From Clostridium_B lapidicellarium (GTDB lineage Bacteria; Bacillota; Clostridia; Clostridiales; Clostridiaceae): 64,000 nucleotides of DNA. The notes beneath the pieces were generated by a model, which was given only the letters and a program-made list of their open reading frames with translations, searched no databases and had not been told where the DNA came from. Location of the stretch: NCBI RefSeq assembly GCF_041224415.1, contig NZ_JBGFFE010000012.1:1-64000 (forward strand), written 5' to 3'. Positions 60,678 through 64,000 of the stretch are shown here, one piece after another (position 1 is the first letter of the stretch; each line of letters opens with the position of its first letter). The translations under genes were made by a program, and so were the position numbers.

Positions 60678-61400
60678 TTGAAGCTTAAAGAAATTTTAAA
60701 TGTTATAAAAAATGATTTTCCAGATAAGTCGATAGATATTTCTGAAAGTTTAGGACTCTTAATGGATACTATTGATGACCTTATAAATAGGATTAATGAT
60801 AAAATGGGTCAAGCTTATTTAAATAGAGATTTTTCAAGTGCTGAAAGATATATTGACATTGGTAAATCGATTAATTTTTATGAAAATAAAATTGATAAGA
60901 TAATTAATTTTACGAGAATAGAAGAAGATGGAACTTTTAAAGAAGATGATCCAGAAAATAGTAGTATAAAATCTTTGCCTAATTATGAAAAATATATTGT
61001 TGATAATAAAGTAGAGCATACATTATATGAAAATTTTACTCATATAAGGCCTTTTGGATTTAAAATTGACGGGGAGGAACTTATTGAAGCTAAGACGTGG
61101 CAGGAAGTATTTTTAAAAACTTGTGAGATACTTTTTGTAAAGATAAGAAAAAATTTTTACAATTTGAAAATAAACCTAATATGAATGGTAAGAAAAATAA
61201 ATATTTTTCAATTAGTAGTAAAGGGATAAGGAAAACCAGAAATGATTTCAGGTAGCATATACGTAGAGACTAATATGAGCAGTAATTCCATAAGAAATAT
61301 TATAATTAAAATGCTTAAAGAATATAACATTAAAATAAGTGATTTTAAGCTTTACTTCAGAGCAGATTATACAAATATGAATATGGAAAATTCATACTAA
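60678..61400 (+). pseudogene. Conserved defence-associated protein, two frameshifts
   Basis: The main frame starts at TTG 60678 (after AGGGGG) and ends at 61184; it contains ENFTHIRPFGFKIDGEELIE then AKTWQEVFLKTCEILF. The following conserved-looking part (FENKPNMNGKKNKYFSISSK) is in the +2 frame from about 61150 to 61235. The end (SIYVETNMSSNSIRNIIIKM ... FKLYFRADYTN) returns to the original frame and stops at 61400. I have seen this C-terminal pattern in proteins near restriction genes, but cannot name the family. Compensating shifts point to indels at A-rich runs, or to sequencing error. Confidence 0.6.
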
Positions 61401-61520
61401 TTTGAATGATTTTAGTTTAAATTAAGGAATTCAAATATAATATAGAGTTATTAATGTTGTGGGAATATACAATGATTGAGTAATTAAATTTATGAAATAA
61501 TAAACTAGGTGGTAAATAAA

Positions 61521-62453
61521 ATGAAGTATCCATTTTCTAAAGAAGAATTTTTAAGTATTCAAGATAAACTATATGACGCAATTGAAGACATACTTAAAGA
61601 GAATATTATAGCTAATATAGATTATAAATTAGTTGAACGAGAAATACTTTATAAACCAGAAAGAAATATTATTAATAGCAGGAAGTATACTGCTAATACC
61701 TATGCTTGGCTGCAGGAAATAGAATTTTTAAAGGGTAATATAATTGTAGAACTATTATTATGCTTGGCATATGACAGAATATATAATAAATTTCCCAAAC
61801 CTTTGAGTGGTACATTAAAATTTGTGAATAGAGAGCGTTATTTAAAATTAACAGTATATGATTTATTTACTTTTAGAGAAAAGTTAGCCTTCTTAATTTA
61901 TGAAGTATTTAATAGAAAAATAAAAATTTATGTTAATAATAAGATAAAAAAGACAAAAAAATTAAGGAACCTAAAAAGAAATGAAGTTAGTTTTGATAAA
62001 ATTAATAAAGGACTAAAAATTATTGATATTTCTAATGATAATATCTTTTGGATTAATAATGATGAATTTAAATTAATAAAAAATATTATGGAACAATTTA
62101 ATACTGATGAACATGTGAAGATCTTTAAAGAAATCAGGAATCCTTTTACACATAGAAGCAATCCAGGAATAGATTGCATTCCACTAGAAAGTTTTGAATA
62201 TAAAAAACCAGATCCATTAACACGAAAAATGCTTTTGCAAATAGATGAAGAACTGGGAATAAAAAATGCAAAGAAATTGAATTACGTAATTACTTCAGCC
62301 GCTCCGCTAGAAAAACAAATGAAATTTGAAGATATTATAGATGATCTTATAGCTATATGGAAATTATTTATTGGTGGATTGGAAAGCTTACTTAAAAATG
62401 TAGCAATATTAAAGGAACAGATAAGTGAATTTGGGAAAATAGAAAATGAATAA
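61521..62453 (+). CDS. HEPN-like protein (Cthe_2314-type)
   Basis: A 310-residue, Lys-rich, helical protein with EIRNPFTHRSNPGID at about residue 200; R-N-x-x-x-H is the HEPN ribonuclease motif, and 'RN..THRSNPG' is usual in Cthe_2314-like HEPN proteins. HEPN proteins cleave RNA in abortive defence and toxin systems. ATG 61521 suits AGGTGG at 61505-61510. It follows the frameshifted gene and Z1 helicase on the same strand, 120 bp downstream. Confidence 0.65.
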   Translation: MKYPFSKEEFLSIQDKLYDAIEDILKENIIANIDYKLVEREILYKPERNIINSRKYTANTYAWLQEIEFLKGNIIVELLLCLAYDRIYNKFPKPLSGTLKFVNRERYLKLTVYDLFTFREKLAFLIYEVFNRKIKIYVNNKIKKTKKLRNLKRNEVSFDKINKGLKIIDISNDNIFWINNDEFKLIKNIMEQFNTDEHVKIFKEIRNPFTHRSNPGIDCIPLESFEYKKPDPLTRKMLLQIDEELGIKNAKKLNYVITSAAPLEKQMKFEDIIDDLIAIWKLFIGGLESLLKNVAILKEQISEFGKIENE

Positions 62454-62772
62454 AGATAAATAATATTATCATTTTTATCAAGGACATTAAAAGATTTTTT
62501 ATAGCTGGTAATCTTTTCGAAATTTAAACAGTAAATATTCTGTTATCAATACTAACAAATAGAGTTGATAATTAATGTAATTTATTCACAAAATTACCAT
62601 CTTTCGAGAGTAATGAAGAAATTTACTGACTGCAGCCCTGTATAATTAGCATTAATCCAAACAGAATATCTTGCTGGTGGCTGTGAATGGATATACAGCA
62701 CTTGTGTAATCCGGTTAGACAGCATCATTGTGAATTGATAATAGCAATATTATTTTATGAGGAGGTAATAAT
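62454..62772. other. Intergenic region upstream of XRE gene
   Basis: No gene or clear structured RNA. It should hold the promoter of the XRE-ImmA/IrrE pair; GAGGAGG precedes ATG 62773. Confidence 0.45.
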
Positions 62773-63171
62773 ATGATGGATATAGCCCAAAAGTATTGTA
62801 AAATTTATATGTATAATAATAGATATAAAGTAGGTTCTAATATTATTCAATTTATTAAAGATAATGGATATACCAAGTCATCTTTTTCAAAATTAACTGG
62901 CATTTCCAGGCCAACTATTGATAAAATGATTAAAGGTGAAATAGACAATAATACAACACTTAAAAAACATGTAAATAAAATTATTGCGACCTTTAATATA
63001 AGACCTGAAGAATTGATAAACTACAAATGTATGAAATCAGAAAATAAACTTAGAATTGTAGCATCTGATAATGCACCAGAGGAATATGAGTTAAGTGACA
63101 GTGCTAAAAAAATGTTTGGATTTTTGGATGATATAATAGATCTTTATGAAGTCTATAATGAAAATAGGTAG
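62773..63171 (+). CDS. XRE-family regulator
   Basis: A 132-residue protein. Residues 20-80 form a Cro/CI-type HTH (NIIQFIKDNGYTKSSFSKLT, then GISRPTIDKMIKGE). The last 50 residues are acidic and helical. It is 10 bp upstream of a gene with an ImmA/IrrE-like HExxH metallopeptidase, a pairing seen in phage and ICE control modules and in toxin-antitoxin-like defence systems. It may be the repressor/antitoxin partner. Confidence 0.85.
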   Translation: MMDIAQKYCKIYMYNNRYKVGSNIIQFIKDNGYTKSSFSKLTGISRPTIDKMIKGEIDNNTTLKKHVNKIIATFNIRPEELINYKCMKSENKLRIVASDNAPEEYELSDSAKKMFGFLDDIIDLYEVYNENR

Positions 63172-63181
63172 GTTGATAAAT

Positions 63182-64000
63182 ATGTCTCAATATATAACTT
63201 CTCAGAATTTAAATGAAGTTATAGAAGCAAATAAAAAAATAAATGATGAAATTGAAAATTTTAAAAAAGATTTTTTTATTAATTATAACAAGGTTGGAAT
63301 AACGGGTTCTGATAAATTAGCCTTTGAAGTTCTCAAAAAAAATTATAATTTAATACAAGTGCCCATAGATGATGAATATTGGGGAGGAGCCATATTTATT
63401 AGGAATAATTTAAAAATACCTGTTATTAACTCAGCACAGCCTTGAGTTTATCAATTTTTTGTTGCATGGCATGAAATATTTCATTTATTTTATGATAATT
63501 CTATAGTTAAAGGACAGCACAATATACAGGTAGAAAAAATGAAACTGAATGAGAGAAAAGCAGATTATTTTGCTGCTAGAATGTTGTTGGGTGATGTGTA
63601 TAGATATTATTATTCACTGGAAAATGATAAATTTATAAATAAAATTGTCAGGTGCATGAATGTATTTAAAGCACCTTATAAGGCTGTATTAATTCAGCTA
63701 TATGAGGATGCTATAGATGTATTCAATGATATTGGATTAAAAAGGCTTGTAATTGAGAATTTCGATAAGAAGCCAGAAAATCTAATTGAATTATTTGAAA
63801 AACTGGAATTGGATACTGATTTGGTTAAACCATCTAATATAATAAGTTTTGGTGGATTAGATAAAAAAATAGAATTGCTATCAAAAAAGGAACCGGATGT
63901 TGATTATCATAAGGATAATTTGAAATTTTTGAATAAACTCAAGGATCTAATGAAAGGAGAATTTAATAATGGAATTGATTCAGATAGAAAAATTCATTGA
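63182..64000 (+). pseudogene. ImmA/IrrE-type metallopeptidase, in-frame TGA
   Basis: Frame from ATG 63182 (MSQYITSQNLNEVIEANKKI) reaches TGA at 63443-63445 (SAQP-stop-VYQFFVAWHEIFHLF) and continues in register to TGA 63998-64000. The zinc motif HEIFH and ERKADYFAARML lie after the stop. Homologues usually have Arg at such a place, and CGA to TGA is a single transition, so a nonsense mutation is likely. ORF callers start a protein at 63539, after the active site. Confidence 0.75.
63969..64000 (+). CDS. Start of a downstream gene, cut by the window edge
   Basis: ATG 63969 follows AAAGGAG (63953-63959) at good spacing and reads MELIQIEKFI to the window end, overlapping the 3' end of the metallopeptidase frame. 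Too short to name; it may be the third member of the XRE-ImmA/IrrE module. Confidence 0.45.
   Translation, partial: MELIQIEKFI

Noticed and set aside
63443..63445. In-frame TGA in the metallopeptidase as selenocysteine
   Set aside because: The position precedes the HExxH site and homologues usually have Arg there; I see no clear SECIS-like hairpin directly after it. A CGA to TGA mutation is simpler.
1..64000. CRISPR arrays, tRNA or rRNA genes, intact insertion sequences
   Set aside because: I found no regularly spaced repeats, no cloverleaf or rRNA-like segments, and no intact transposase.

Overview
The window looks like a low-GC Firmicutes chromosome, most likely a Clostridium or close relative. 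The evidence is AT-rich intergenic DNA, strong GGAGG ribosome binding sites, sigma-A type promoters, and family matches typical of Clostridia: a soluble chemoreceptor, a WYL regulator, a yybP-ykoY type riboswitch, a Type I restriction locus with a recombinase, and a DmsAB enzyme. The species cannot be named from sequence alone. I see no rRNA, tRNA, CRISPR array or intact insertion sequence.

Layout. Positions 1-7000 are a graveyard of small accessory genes: a zeta-toxin module with a frameshifted toxin, a Phd/YefM-RelE remnant, a broken DUF6884-like gene, a duplicated leader of a GGDEF gene, fragments of a pRiA4b ORF-3 gene on both strands and a methyltransferase fragment. Among these sit an intact secreted or lipoprotein-like gene, a small membrane protein and an FMN reductase. 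Positions 7000-16300 hold a Type I restriction-modification locus in the order half-S, R, S, (hairpin), M. It is followed by a phd-doc pair with a gutted doc, a silent HsdS specificity cassette bounded by the same repeats as the active hsdS, and a tyrosine recombinase. Positions 16600-19700 hold an autoregulated amidohydrolase-TetR operon and an acyl-ACP thioesterase. Positions 19700-24900 hold a two-component system plus ABC exporter of the antimicrobial-peptide type, visibly more GC-rich than its surroundings and driven from a copied antitoxin promoter.

Positions 25000-38300 are mostly transport and metal homeostasis: an AEC carrier, a radical SAM protein, a cation antiporter behind a probable Mn riboswitch, an MFS-HTH pair, a Fur-family regulator with an SDR, a CsoR-like repressor with a P1B ATPase behind a perfect palindrome, a TauE-type exporter with TetR, and an MFS pseudogene. 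Positions 38290-42090 hold what I consider the most interesting operon. A near-ideal BirA-type operator precedes a MaoC-like hotdog protein, BioY, a thiolase lacking one catalytic Cys, and an acyl-CoA ligase. This resembles B. subtilis yhfUTS with an added hydratase-like gene, and suggests a biotin-controlled acyl-CoA pathway of unknown product.

Positions 42100-49600 hold an alpha/beta hydrolase, a soluble chemoreceptor, another broken MFS gene, a MoxR-VWA pair and an acyltransferase-SGNH protein. Positions 49780-56050 hold a DNA adenine methylase overlapping a dmsA-dmsB-chaperone operon (no Tat leader, no membrane anchor, an altered FeS ligand set), then a GGDEF protein and a WYL regulator. 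Positions 56200-64000 look like a partly decayed defence island: a PLD-family protein, a SWIM pseudogene, a Z1 helicase, a frameshifted companion, a HEPN protein and an XRE-ImmA/IrrE pair interrupted by a stop codon.

Themes that recur: toxin halves are broken while antitoxins stay open; sequences are copied between distant parts of the window; and several operators are long, clean palindromes placed on recognisable promoters.
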